Shown: one piece after another, positions 1 to 10,952 of the stretch
Position numbering within the stretch: the first letter of the stretch is position 1
How the letters are laid out: the number at the start of each line of letters is the position of its first letter
Source: Xylogone sp. PMI_703
Taxonomy: Eukaryota; Ascomycota; Leotiomycetes
Direction of reading: 5' to 3'
DNA length: 64,000 nt
Assembly: GCA_021399445.1 (NCBI GenBank)
Contig: JAJTUQ010000002.1
Span: forward strand, 1,550,001 to 1,614,000
Position numbers and translations under genes: made by a program
The notes under the pieces: model-generated
Told to the model about the DNA's origin: nothing
Databases searched by the model: none
The model's input: only the letters and a program-made list of their open reading frames with translations

Positions 1-1993
1 CTCCCTTGGCCTCGACTTCGATCTTCTGGCTCATATCACCGTTGGCAATAGCTTGGGTAACGGTGGATATGGCTCGGACTTGGGACGTCAGGTTGCCAGC
101 CATCGTGTTGACATTCTCGGTGAGGTCCTTCCATTTTCCTTCCACATTATCCACCTGGGCTTGTCCTCCCAAAGTTCCATCCGTTCCGACCTCCCTGGCG
201 ACTTTGCTCACTTCAAATGCAAAGGTACCAAGCCTGTCAACCATGGTATTGATAGTGTCCTTCAGAAGAGCGATTTCTCCCTGCACCTCCACTCCAATCT
301 TCTTTGTCAAGTCTCCCCGAGCGACAGCAGTGGTAACCTTGGCGATCTCTCGCACCTGTGTTGTCAAGTTCATAGCCATACCATTCACATTTTCGGTCAG
401 GTCTCTCCAAGTTCCCTGAACATCATGGACCGTTGCCTGACCACCAAGTCTACCTTCGGTACCGACCTCTCTGGCGATCTTCGTGACTTCCCTGGCGAAC
501 TGCTGGAGTTGGTCCACCATGGAGTTGATGGTTTCCTTCAGTTGTTTGATTTCGCCCTTGCATTCGGCTTGCACTTTTTGCGTGAGGTCACCTCTTGCTA
601 CTGCCGTCGTAACCGTGGCAATGTCTCGCACTTGCGTTGTCAGATTATTGGCCATGGCATTCACATTAACCGTCAGAGTGTTCCACATTCCCTTGACTCC
701 ATCAATTTCGGCCTGACCGCCCAGGATACCTTCGGTTCCGACATCGCGGGCAACTCGAGTGACTTCCGCGGCAAAAGTTCTCAGCTGGTCCACCATGGTA
801 TTGATGGTCTGCTGGAGCTGTAGAATTTCACCTTGTGCCGGTCTTTCGATCTTCTGTGTAAGGTCTCCATGTGCCACAGCCGTAGTGACAGATGCGATTT
901 CTCGCACTTGGTCGGTTAGATTTTGTGCCATAACGTTGACTAGAAACCAATATTAGCATGAATTCATGGTAAAAGTAGATCTTTGATTATGGTCCCAGCC
1001 ATTGAATAAGCATGGGGCGGGAGTGTGAAATCTTGAATTAACTTGCCATTGTTTGTCAGTTCTTTCCACGTGCCGTCAACTCCGATTATTTGCGCCTGAC
1101 CACCGAGGATACCCTCAGTTCCGACTTCTCTGGCCACCCTAGACACCTCACTGGAGAAGATTTGCAGTTGATCCATCATAGTATTGATAACCTACAGATG
1201 AGGTTAGTCAGCATCAAAATAGAGCTGTGGAAATTGGAAATTTCTCAAAGGACAAATTTACCCTCTTGAAAGTCGTAATTTCGGGGTCCATCTCCACCGA
1301 GTGAATTTGCACTTTCTTACTCAAATCACCTTTAGCTACGGCAGTGACAATCTCTCCGATTTCACGGAGAGCCTTCTGGAAAGCCTCATTGGCCTGTTGA
1401 TGCTTCTTGAGCTCACGTTCTAGAGCAGCTACTCGTTCTACCTCTAGGACGGTCAGGGCCTTCTCCTGCAGCTGTTTCTGCTGCAATAATTGGGCGTTGA
1501 CGCCCTCCAACTCCGACTTCTGGCTGTCAAGCAGCCTCGACTGGTCGTCTACATGTTCCCGGAGAGCCTCGAGCTCTTCCTCCGTCAACTTGGTATACCT
1601 CTGTTCTGACGGGTACTCCCTCGATGCCAGCAGGGCCTTGACAAGCTGCTGCCTTGTGGCCATCGTTTTCTGGTCTCGACTCGATGGAGAAGTTGCTGCT
1701 CCATCTGTAAAGGCCGATGGAGCACACGATTCGTTGGGAGTATCCGGGAGGACGAGCGGGTTGACGGTATTTGCCTTGACCTCCAATTTCTGGATTCGGC
1801 CCCAGAGGGCGACCAACTCGGCCTCGAGGGCGCGTTTCTGCACACTGTCCTGGCCTGGCAGTTTGAAGCCTTCGGCACCGAAGGGCGGTTCGTGAGCAGC
1901 AGCATTGTTCGCTCCAAAGGTCCGCAGGATTGCGGTTGTCGCGGCGAGAGTTTCCACGGCCATGTTTGCTCTCGTTGGTGAGGAGGTAGCCAA
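1..1993 (-). CDS. os-1: Group III hybrid histidine kinase (os-1/nik1/BOS1), N-terminal part, cut by window edge
   Basis: Cytosolic sensor kinase upstream of the HOG/Sak1 MAP-kinase phosphorelay; it mediates osmoadaptation and is the target through which phenylpyrroles and dicarboximides act. Exons (minus): 1993-1262, 1191-1047, 939-1 (open at edge). Exon 1 encodes an acidic coiled-coil leader (about residues 60-210), then the first HAMP unit. Exons 2 and 3 give a tandem array of about 90-residue HAMP repeats; blocks such as [10 protein letters not shown], ITTVAxGDLxxK-like segments and NTMVDQL recur. Four complete repeats and the start of a fifth are visible; the kinase (H, N, G boxes) and receiver domains lie beyond the edge. 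Intron 1 is a normal 70-nt GT-AG. Intron 2 (1046-940, 107 nt) only works as GC-AG (donor GCAAGT). ATG 1993 is the first in frame; a second ATG ten codons later is a possible alternative start. The plus-strand open frames across 1-956 are antisense shadows of the repeats. Confidence 0.96.
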
Positions 1994-4900
1994 GCAGGCT
2001 TTCTCAGAGTCTCACGGATCGCACACTAGAGCATGAGGCAGATAATGATGGGTGTCGCAAGATCACCGATGGCAGGTTTTGATATTCGGATTCGAATCGA
2101 AGTTTTTCTGTCGATACGAGAAGTATTGGGATTCTGGGGGAAGGCGGGTTATCAGCGGGCTGACCAATGCCTGAAGGCCTCAGGGTCTGGCGTGGCAAAG
2201 GGAGCTTTTCCCTCCTGAGCCGGGCCAACAAAGAAAAAAAAGGGGAGCAGGGACGGAAGGGGGTAAAAAAAAACTGGTCCACGACACGGCGATGTACCTT
2301 AAAAGAAGAGGAAGAGAGCTGTAATACCTCGTAGAATTAGCGTTTGACCACTGCCTTTGGTAAAGCTTCGGGTCTATCGAGGCTTCGAGGGAAAAGTAGT
2401 CGCTGGGCCCAGGAGATTTCACCCAGCACTAGCTTGCTTGCCCCCCTACGCGAAACCCCCCAGGAAGCGAGCCAGAGCAAACAAGCCGACTTCCCGCCTT
2501 GCTTTCAGGTAGCGGCTGTGGGCTGTGGATGGTAATTTTCTGAGGCTGACGATGGGAATGGTGGGTGGTTCCTGTCAAATGCTGACCACGGAATCAGATA
2601 GTTTAGGAGGATGAGAAAAAATAAGTTTATTTTCGAGATATGTGTGTAGGGACTGACAAGTTGCCGTTGCGGATACGCCCGCTTGGGATTTGCTCAGGGC
2701 GTGCGTACTGTATTTGGGCACGGGAGAGTAGGTTCAATGGAGATTGGGGAAGGGGAACGACTTTTCTCTCTCCTCAGCAGCTGCACCGGGAGGAGATGGA
2801 TATCGATTAGCAGCAATCCGGCAGCTGGAGCACGGCGCTTTACCGGATTGGCGATGGATGGGCAGCGAGTGTTTTGCACGCCTTTCCCATCAGGTCGCTG
2901 GCAGCAGTGCGGAAGAGGAGCTCGGTGAGTGGCTGAGGGGTACTTACTCCTTCGTACTCCTTCGTACTCATTATTGTACCGGTACAGTGCTTGACCTGGT
3001 AGCCCGCCGGAGGGGCCAAAAGTTACATGGACAGTCAGAGCACCAAGACCGCCGGCGCAGCGCGGATTTACTAGAACGAGGTAGAGTAGGAGGATTCGTA
3101 TAGCGTAGATACCGTACCATACGAGATAGTACCGTACAGTAACTGTACGGAGTACGATACAAGTAGTAACTCGAGTAAACTATCGAGAGGTGTTGAGTGC
3201 GATTGAGCGTATCGCATTGCAGCGTAGAAGATGGCCCGCCCGCCGTAGTCCAGTCGTCGCACGCTACGGGGCCGCAAGTGGACCGGGTGGGCAGTTTCTT
3301 GGGCACGAGGGAAGTCTGAAGCTGCAGACTTGCACTTTGGGTGGGTGGGACAGGCGCGGCGAGGCGGTATGGGCGGGGCCAACCAGCATGCAGCGGTGGG
3401 GTGCTGCGGCCAGGGCCACGATCGCCGCGGGCTGTTCGAGGGCTGGTTCGGCGCATCCAATTGCGCCCAGCGAGCCAACCAGGAGCGCCCGCCAAACCCC
3501 AATGCATCAACCTTCTTCTGCCTGTGCGCTGTTCTGTCCACCCTCCAAGTACCGTTCGCTGTAGAGTAGTGTCGAAGAGTGAGTGCGAGAGGGAGAGCAG
3601 GGAGAGCATGGGAGAGCGCAAGAGGGTAGCACGAAACGCCCAGCGCAGAGGGGACCGTGACCTCGATGACGCAGGCGGCTTTCCGGGCCACAAACAACCA
3701 AGCGCGCTGGCCAAGTTCCCCATTCATACCGTATTGCTGGCCTGGCGAGGGAAAAAAAAAAGCAAGAAGCAATGTCTTTTGTACAGTACTGTGCACTGTA
3801 CCATTACCCAACTGCAACAATCAGGACATTCCGAGTACAATGCTGCACCGCGTGTACGGAGGCGTGAAAGACGGTTCGACCAGGATAGGAGGCTCCTCCA
3901 GCTCCCCTAGAGACTACGAGAGGTGACAGGCTGCGGAGTACCCTATTCGACCTTCCCCCTTCCGGGAGGGGGCAAGGCTGTTGTGTCGGGCGTGCAAGGC
4001 CACCATCGCCAAACCATCGCCAGAATGCGATATCGCCACTTGAACAGCACAGCACAGCAGCTCCTGCGCCGAGCAAGACTGCTGTACTGTACTGCCTCTG
4101 ATTAGCAGCTTCAATCGATCCAGTCAATCCAGTCAATAATCCAGCAACTCCAGCAGAAGAAGACTTTTTTGTCGGTTTGAAGGGTTGCTTTCAGATGCAA
4201 AATGGCCACCGAACCCGTGAGCCAATCACCAACCCACAGGCGGGGGAGTCCAAGACCCTATCGTATCGCTGGTGGGGGCGCCTAAACTGTGTAGGCTGCT
4301 CCGACTCCAGCTGTGTAAGGGTATTTGGTTACGGTTTTACCAGAACGGTAATTCTTGTCCAGGACAGTGCAATTGCTACTGGAGTGCACGGCACTTATTA
4401 TTACAGTAGCTCGAGTAGTCAACAAAATGGGGATGGTCCAACGTCTTTTCCACCATCGTCCTCGCATCTCCCGCGGACCGCCGGAAAAGTTACCGCACCC
4501 ACGCATTTCTCCGGTGCAAGTGCTGGTTGCTTATTGCAGCCGCTCGACCCAGTCGTCCAACCACGTCCCAAAGCGCTCTAGCCGGCCATCTTGGACGTTT
4601 CAGATTGCCGACTGCCAGATCAGATGAGAGCCCCGTTCGCTGAATCTGACTCGCCCGCAGGGAGAAGAGAAGAGCAAGAAAAGAAGCCGAACGTGCTGCT
4701 ACTCTGCGACTCCGCTGAGTCTGCTGGATCCTACAACTCGAAACTACTCGTCTCTTATCATCCTTAAGTCAAATCAGAAAACCCTCTCTCTCCACTTACG
4801 GATTACACCTCATCGCCACGCAGTCCCTAGACAAGACTGGATCTGCGAGCTTTTTATGGGGTTAGAAGACCAGCCGCTAAACCCATCTTGGGTCCCTCCC

Positions 4901-6105
4901 GGGCTGCTGGCGATGTGTCCACCTACTGTACCATAGTACAAATACTGTACAAATACAATAGTAAAGTGTACCGTGGTAAATACCGTTCGCGGCACACTGT
5001 ACGCCCTGCAGCAGCCACTTTTACACAAAGTAAGGGACAAAAGGAGGTAGTCGAGGGCAGTTCATTCCTTATCCTCACGTGAACACAAACGCACTCAGTC
5101 TACGGAGGCACAGTCTACCGGGTAAACTCGATATGGTAACCAAGAGCGGCAAAGAATGTTCCCTTACTTCCCCAGAAGAGACAGACGCCTAGGCAAACGT
5201 ACATCAAACGATAAGGCTGGGAAATCATTGACGATCAAAGGGCTGTGCAAGTGCAGAGAACAAAAACTTTTTTGTTTAACAAGAGCAAATCCCCCTCCCT
5301 CAATTAAACCCAAGACAAAACGAAACCACTTCAACACGGCAAGATGGGGTTCAATGTCCGATTGCCAAACTCCTCGGAAGGAAAAAGCACGAGCAATGAT
5401 GTAGCAAGAAGTAGCAGCAGCAGCAACGAAGTGGAGATCTCCAAACCCGCTACTTTTCTCTGCCGATAAGCTTTGGTGATGGCTTGGCGAGAAAGAAGAG
5501 AGACCCTGAATACTTTCTCAGGGTGCAGTATCGTTACCAGTACAGTACAAAGTACAGAGGATCATCGCCCAGGATACGTCAATCGCAATACCCTTTACGT
5601 AGAAAAATTGGTCTCAGAATTAAAAAAGAAGGGTTGCCCACTGGTTCTACGAAAAAACCTGAAACGAGATCAACGGGCTTCATCATCCCTATGCAGTACC
5701 CATTAATGGTATTGGAGAAGAAGGGACAAAAAAATGGATATTCTCTTTCAGGTTACGAGTGGAGAGTGGTGCTGACGAAGTAACCTGAACTGACCAGTAA
5801 GACCATCCCCCGCCAGACAACATCTAGTTGCACATCATTTGTTGCACCATCTCGCGAAAAAGTGGGCACAGCCCTTCTTTGATAATCCGGGGGAAACATG
5901 TGTTTGATTGTCATTAAATCGTATATTTCGAATTAGTGGTATCATTAACGCCGGGTCCGCCTATCTCCCCTCTCTGTAATCCCTTCAATTACACGGTGTA
6001 AGGCTGACAGAGAAAAAAAAACATCATTCAGAGACGGAAAACCATAGCCACAAAGCAAGGAAGAGAGAGCCACAGAGAAAAAAAGACAAAACATGCATGT
6101 GTAAT
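1994..6105. other. Long non-coding block upstream of os-1
   Basis: About 4.1 kb between the os-1 start and the 3' end of the Munc13-family gene. I found no convincing coding region: the open frames are short, overlap on both strands and match no family I know. It holds clustered GTAC-type palindromes (2941-2990, 3100-3165, 3781-3860, 4081-4095, 4921-5000, 5525-5552), a purine/pyrimidine-skewed stretch near 2225-2275 and several A-runs. It probably contains the os-1 promoter and 5' leader, and at its far end the 3' UTR of the next gene. Confidence 0.6.
2941..5552. repeat. Dispersed GTACNGTAC-type palindromes
   Basis: Exact GTACNGTAC copies lie at 3129-3137, 3781-3789, 4084-4092 and 5540-5548, each surrounded by degenerate TACNGTA copies. 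Further exact copies lie at 17474, 21756, 35157, 35198 and 45869. All are in intergenic DNA. The unit is both a direct repeat of GTAC and a near-palindrome. With equal base use about one exact copy would be expected in 64 kb. Function unknown. Confidence 0.55.
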
Positions 6106-9100
6106 TTACCGTCGCGGAAGGTTGTTGCGACCAAATGGTCCCCCGCCGCTGAGACTCTGCCGCACAAGCGCCTCGGCAGCTGCCGTGGATGCCAAACGTG
6201 CCTTTTGCCTGCTGCGATCCTTCAGGTACGGTAGAGCTTCGGGACGCATCCTCAGGATCCGGAGGATCATGTCGTCACTGGGATCGGCCTGGGCCTCTTT
6301 CCTTTTCTCCTCCTTCGCTTTCCTCATCGTACCCAGGTTTCGGCTGAGCATGATACTCTTGGACCGCCTGACGGAAGCTGCTCCCAACAGCCCGCCAAAC
6401 GATGGTCCAAGGGTCGCCGGCGCAGATAGACGGCTTTGAGCCTGTTGACGTTGCGCTGATGCTGCTGCCATGCGTTCGGATGTGCGGATGAGATTTTCCG
6501 TAGTATCAAAGTAGAAGAAGTTGAGAGAGGCCAATTCATGATACTTGGGGGACTTGAGAACGTCCGCTGGCACTCCCATGACCTCCCCTGTTTCTTCATC
6601 TCGCGCATGGAAAAAGTCAAAGAGTAGCTGCAGCCACCGGAAGACCACATCCATCTCCTGTTGGGTGAGTGGCTTCTGCGTAGTTGGTTTGTCTGAGAGA
6701 GGCGGGACTAGTAGATTCTCAATGGCCGTCAGAACCTCCTTCCACAGTCTTTTCATGACCAAGATCATGGAATCGTCAGTAAGGGTCTGCTTCATAATGG
6801 CAAAATTTGCATCAAAATATTCGAATAGCGGTTTCAAGGCATTTTCCTGCTCGAGTGGAGTTACTACCGGGGCCATGGACTGCCGGTGCTTCCATAGGCT
6901 TGTCATAGACGCAACCGATATCCCGCGGGATAGTAGCTGCTTTAACGCCTCTTGAGACAAGCAAGTGTTAATGTATTGTGAAAGCTAGTACTTGGTTAGC
7001 CTCAGTACTTTTGTATACTGATGAGGTGCATACCTTGTCTGTGATCCTCCTGATCATATCTCGTTCTGTCCTCTTCAGTAACCTAAAAGCCTTACCAAAG
7101 TAGAATTGAATGTCGTCTCGTTCACCTTCCATACTGACACGTAACAGGAGCCTACCCTGCGTATCCAAATCCAGCCAGTATTCTCGTGGCATGTAATCGC
7201 TGAAATGCGAAGGGTCCAGCTTGAGTGAGGTCCTGCCCACATAATCATGATCCCCAAAGGAATCCCAGTCCCAAATTGTTGCTATGATATTGAGTGGTCC
7301 TTGCACATTGATATCGACTGATTCATCCCAGCGTGGATTCAGGTTTCTCATGATCACTCTTGTCTTAGCTAGACGTTTCTGATACTCATCGCCGAGGACT
7401 ACGTAAGGATCGCTGAGACCACTTGGGTCACAGGCCTTGATATCTTCTGCTTCAACTATTTTAATAGTGAACACATATTTTGTAGGTCGTCTCCTCTCCT
7501 TTGGCTGGGTGACCTTTGCTAAGACTTCTGCACAAGCATCGACATTTATGGTTTTCTCTAGTATGTCGAGCTGCTGGACGGCCCACTCAATATTATTTAA
7601 TTTTACGAAAGACTGGTACTGATTAGTTTGGCTCGCAAACGAAGTGAAGAGATATATACCTCGGGGTAGAATTGGAAAGGTTCTACTTTCTCCTTATTGC
7701 TCCATACGTCCTTGGCAAGCTGCATCCATTTCTCTTGCTTTGTCTGTGATAATGCGGCCTCTTGCGCTGGTGACAGCCTGTCCATTTCCTTTGTAAACCT
7801 CTGCTCAAGGACTTCACAATACCTTGCAAGCCCCGCTCCAAATGACTTGGATAAGGCAGTCATAAACTGGGCATGATGGACATCATCATCCCACTCAAGC
7901 TGGAAGATCTGGTCCGCAGTCTGATTGAAAAGACGGAAGATATCAATAACAGAGACACTATGGCGTTCATCATCTGTTGGCACTCTGTGAGGATCAGTAC
8001 ATCTGACTTGGAATTGATCTTGTTTGATTGCTTCATCAACCAAGTCCACCATTTTTGAGTCAGCATTCTGAACCCAGCGCCAGACAAACTCAGCTAATAG
8101 GCCCTCGATATGGAAAGCAAATTTCTGATCGGGCAAAGCAGTACGATGTATACGGCGAATCTCCACAAGCTCCTTGTATAAGTCAAAGCCATCCTGGATG
8201 TCCACCTCGGTCTGGTTTGCATGGGCCACTTCAAGAATTCTCTTGATTAGTTCACCTGCGTCATTCTCGAAACTGGGGAACATGGTCTCCACGAGGATTG
8301 TTAACGGATTGACTCCCATTATTTCAGGGTTCTTCCGATACCGTTTCTGAATGCGTTCGCAAAGCTTCACCACAGCTTTGCCAAGCTGAACCACATGGTA
8401 AAACGACCAATCCTCCTGTTGCTGAGGAATTTGCGTATCTATGTAGCCTCTGTACACCTCGGCGGCTTTTTCTCGGAGACCCTCCTTGAGCTGTTCCACG
8501 TAGGTCGCGTATTGTTCAGGGCTCTCACTAAAGCATGAATCGCTGTATATGTGGTTTTCAAGTATGTGAAGAACCTGGGCCGGGGACGGTGGTTTGGATT
8601 CGTACACATGTTGTAACAGATCATAAAGATCTCTCAAAAGTGCATCATACAGGCTTGACAGCAGTTGCCGATACAATGCGAAATCTTTAATGGGCCAGTG
8701 GCTTTGCTCAAAAGACGTTAAACTAGGTGGGTGAGCATGGTGACCGTGTGTACGTTTAGTCTCAGGTGGCGGGTTCTTGAGAATCTCAAACGCGGTTTCA
8801 AGTTCATCTTTTCCAACTTCTTGATCCAAGAACTTCTGTACCACAACGTCCAGGAAAAGGACATGACGTGAGACCTGTGGGACTCTCCAGCGGACAGCAA
8901 GCTCATGCAGTAATTCTTGGGACTGTTTGGAAAGAAGGGTCGAACCAGTGGGGCCTGATTGAGTAGCATGAAGTTGGTCATAGGTCATTGCGTGCATAAG
9001 GATTGACCTGTAAAATGCTCTGGGATCCGGCGGAATGAAAGTATATGTGGCTTCCTCAAGAAAGAGGCGGGCTGGTTGATCATCGTTCAATGTCAATCCA

Positions 9101-10251
9101 CTCATATCAGCTGGCTGGTCAAAATGTCCATCCGTTTGGCTCGATACGAGTTTTGATAGTTCCGCATACGCGTGACCATCTGAGACCAGCATAGAAGTTC
9201 TCACTCCTGCTAAAGGATTACCAGAAGACGACTTTGTCAAATCGGGCCTGGCCTGCAAAATTTCTAGCATCATAGATGTCAGATCAGGCGCTTCGGCCTT
9301 TTTCCATGCTTGGTAACCCTCCTCAACATCAAAATCATCACTTCGAAGGGTCCGTCTCGTATCCGCGCTCAGGCAGTGCTGATAACTCTTAAGATCCGTT
9401 AGTGCGGCCTCTTCTGTCCAGAGACTTTTGTTGGCATCAATATCAGATTGAACCTGCGAATTCTTCAGGCCGAATATATGCGCAACGACTTGCACCATGG
9501 GCATGTCCTTAACATCATAACTAATCGGGACAGTGACTTCAATAGTAGTACCTCCACCTTGGTCTGATGTAGCATCATATAGGTCTCGATCATTGGTCAG
9601 TAACTTCTTCTCCAGGGATGCTAGACGGCCCATTAACTCAGACTTATCCTTATCCTTCTCCATATCTTTCAGAATAGTACTGATTAATCTCACGAAAAGA
9701 GCAACATGCCGATCTACAAAAGGTCTCCAAGAGTCATCCTCTGGGTCTTTTCCTTTCTGTAATGCTTTCGTCGCGTTTGAGTAGAATATGAGCACCAAAT
9801 CCTCAACTCGTCGCTCCTTGTCCATGCGCCTTCTGAATCCTGGATCGCTAAAAGCTGTATATGCTTCTGCAAATGTTCGTTTGACCGCTGCATCATTATA
9901 CCCTGGAAGTCTTTCCGTTCCTACCACTACGCCCTGCATACGTTTTTCTAGCGGTGACATGAACCCATGGGGAAGCTTGGAGCCTTTCGAGTCCTTTACT
10001 ATGGAGAAATCGCTTATTAACTCTGTTATAGTTGCAGACTTCTTCGACAGAGGCTTTGGAGCAGCAATGAACTGTTTCTTCTTCGGTCGAGGTTGTAGAA
10101 GATGGTGAAGGTAGGCGACCCTGAGTGCATACGTGTACGCATCATTGTAGCTGACGCTCTTCGGCGTAGATCGAGATCCATTCCGCGATAGATTGACGCT
10201 GTTGACACTGTTTATGCGCCTGTTTGGGCGGGAGCCCGAGGAGAACGACAT
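6106..10251 (-). CDS. Munc13/UNC-13 family protein with C2 domain (S. pombe Git1/Ync13-like)
   Basis: Predicted 1351 aa, probably a vesicle-priming/exocytosis factor acting at the plasma membrane. Exons: 10251-7660, 7618-7034, 6984-6106. Residues 1-860 are alpha-helical and correspond to the fungal DUF810/MHD1-bearing region; the N-terminal motif YALRVAYLHHLLQP is typical. A C2 domain follows at about residues 912-1030 (FTIKIVEAEDI, DPSGLSDPYV, NPRWDE, WDWD), with the acidic residues expected for calcium/lipid binding. The C-terminal MHD2-like part runs to NLPRR. Intron 2 is 49 nt. Intron 1 is only 41 nt, or 47 nt if the second in-frame acceptor is used. The frame is open for about 38 codons upstream without an ATG, so I start at ATG 10251. 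A TAG just before that open stretch could be the acceptor of a 5' UTR intron. Confidence 0.9.
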
Positions 10252-10952
10252 GAGGTGCGCCACGAATATGGCATTCGCCGCCCCTCTAACTTCTGGATAT
10301 TCGTCTTTGACGTAGAACAATGAAGGAATATTAAAGTAGAGGCGTTCTAAGAAATCGTGGGAGTGCTAGGAGCTTCTTGCGCAATACCAGGCCACTTTTC
10401 AGAGTTTTCTTTGTTAAAAAGATCGTAGGATTGCAGTTACAAGTTCGTACCCTGCTGATACGGTTTCGTGACCTCGACGGTGACGAAGGCGGGAGGGTGT
10501 GGTCCTGTATAATTACAGGGGGTCGTTAGCGGACTGTGGCCCCATCACCCAAAATTAGGCTATGGATCTCAGTTGCCGCTGCCAGTATGCCATGACCCAC
10601 CTCTCATGGTTCAAACTCAACAAACTTGGTAAGCAAGAGGTTTGGGCATTGCCAAATGAATGTGAGTTTAGGAAATTATAGTAATTTGTCACTTATGTTA
10701 ATGTACGAAAGCACGAAGTTTGCTTGTTTACCCCAGGTAAATGGGCCAGATCACGTGTAATTAAACATTTGAGCCTTGCCGATCAGGCATTAGCGCAGAT
10801 AGCTCTACGTGCACGGCCTGCACTGGGCATTCAACACGGCGTTCACCATACCACATGGTGACTGATTCATAACATCACTTCCAGAAGTTTTCGCAGCTTG
10901 TTGACTGTTCCGTTTTACTTTGCTACTCGCAAGAAAATGATTTGGAACGGCC
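10252..10952. other. Shared divergent promoter region
   Basis: About 700 bp between two divergent genes, the Munc13-family gene (-) and the F-box-like gene (+). No open frame of interest. A GTACGA donor-like site near 10445 and a CTAG acceptor near 10366 (minus strand) could bound a 5' UTR intron of the Munc13-family gene. Confidence 0.5.

Noticed and set aside
53..823. 256-codon plus-strand open frame
   Set aside because: It lies antisense to the HAMP-repeat exon of os-1 and its internal repetition simply mirrors those repeats.
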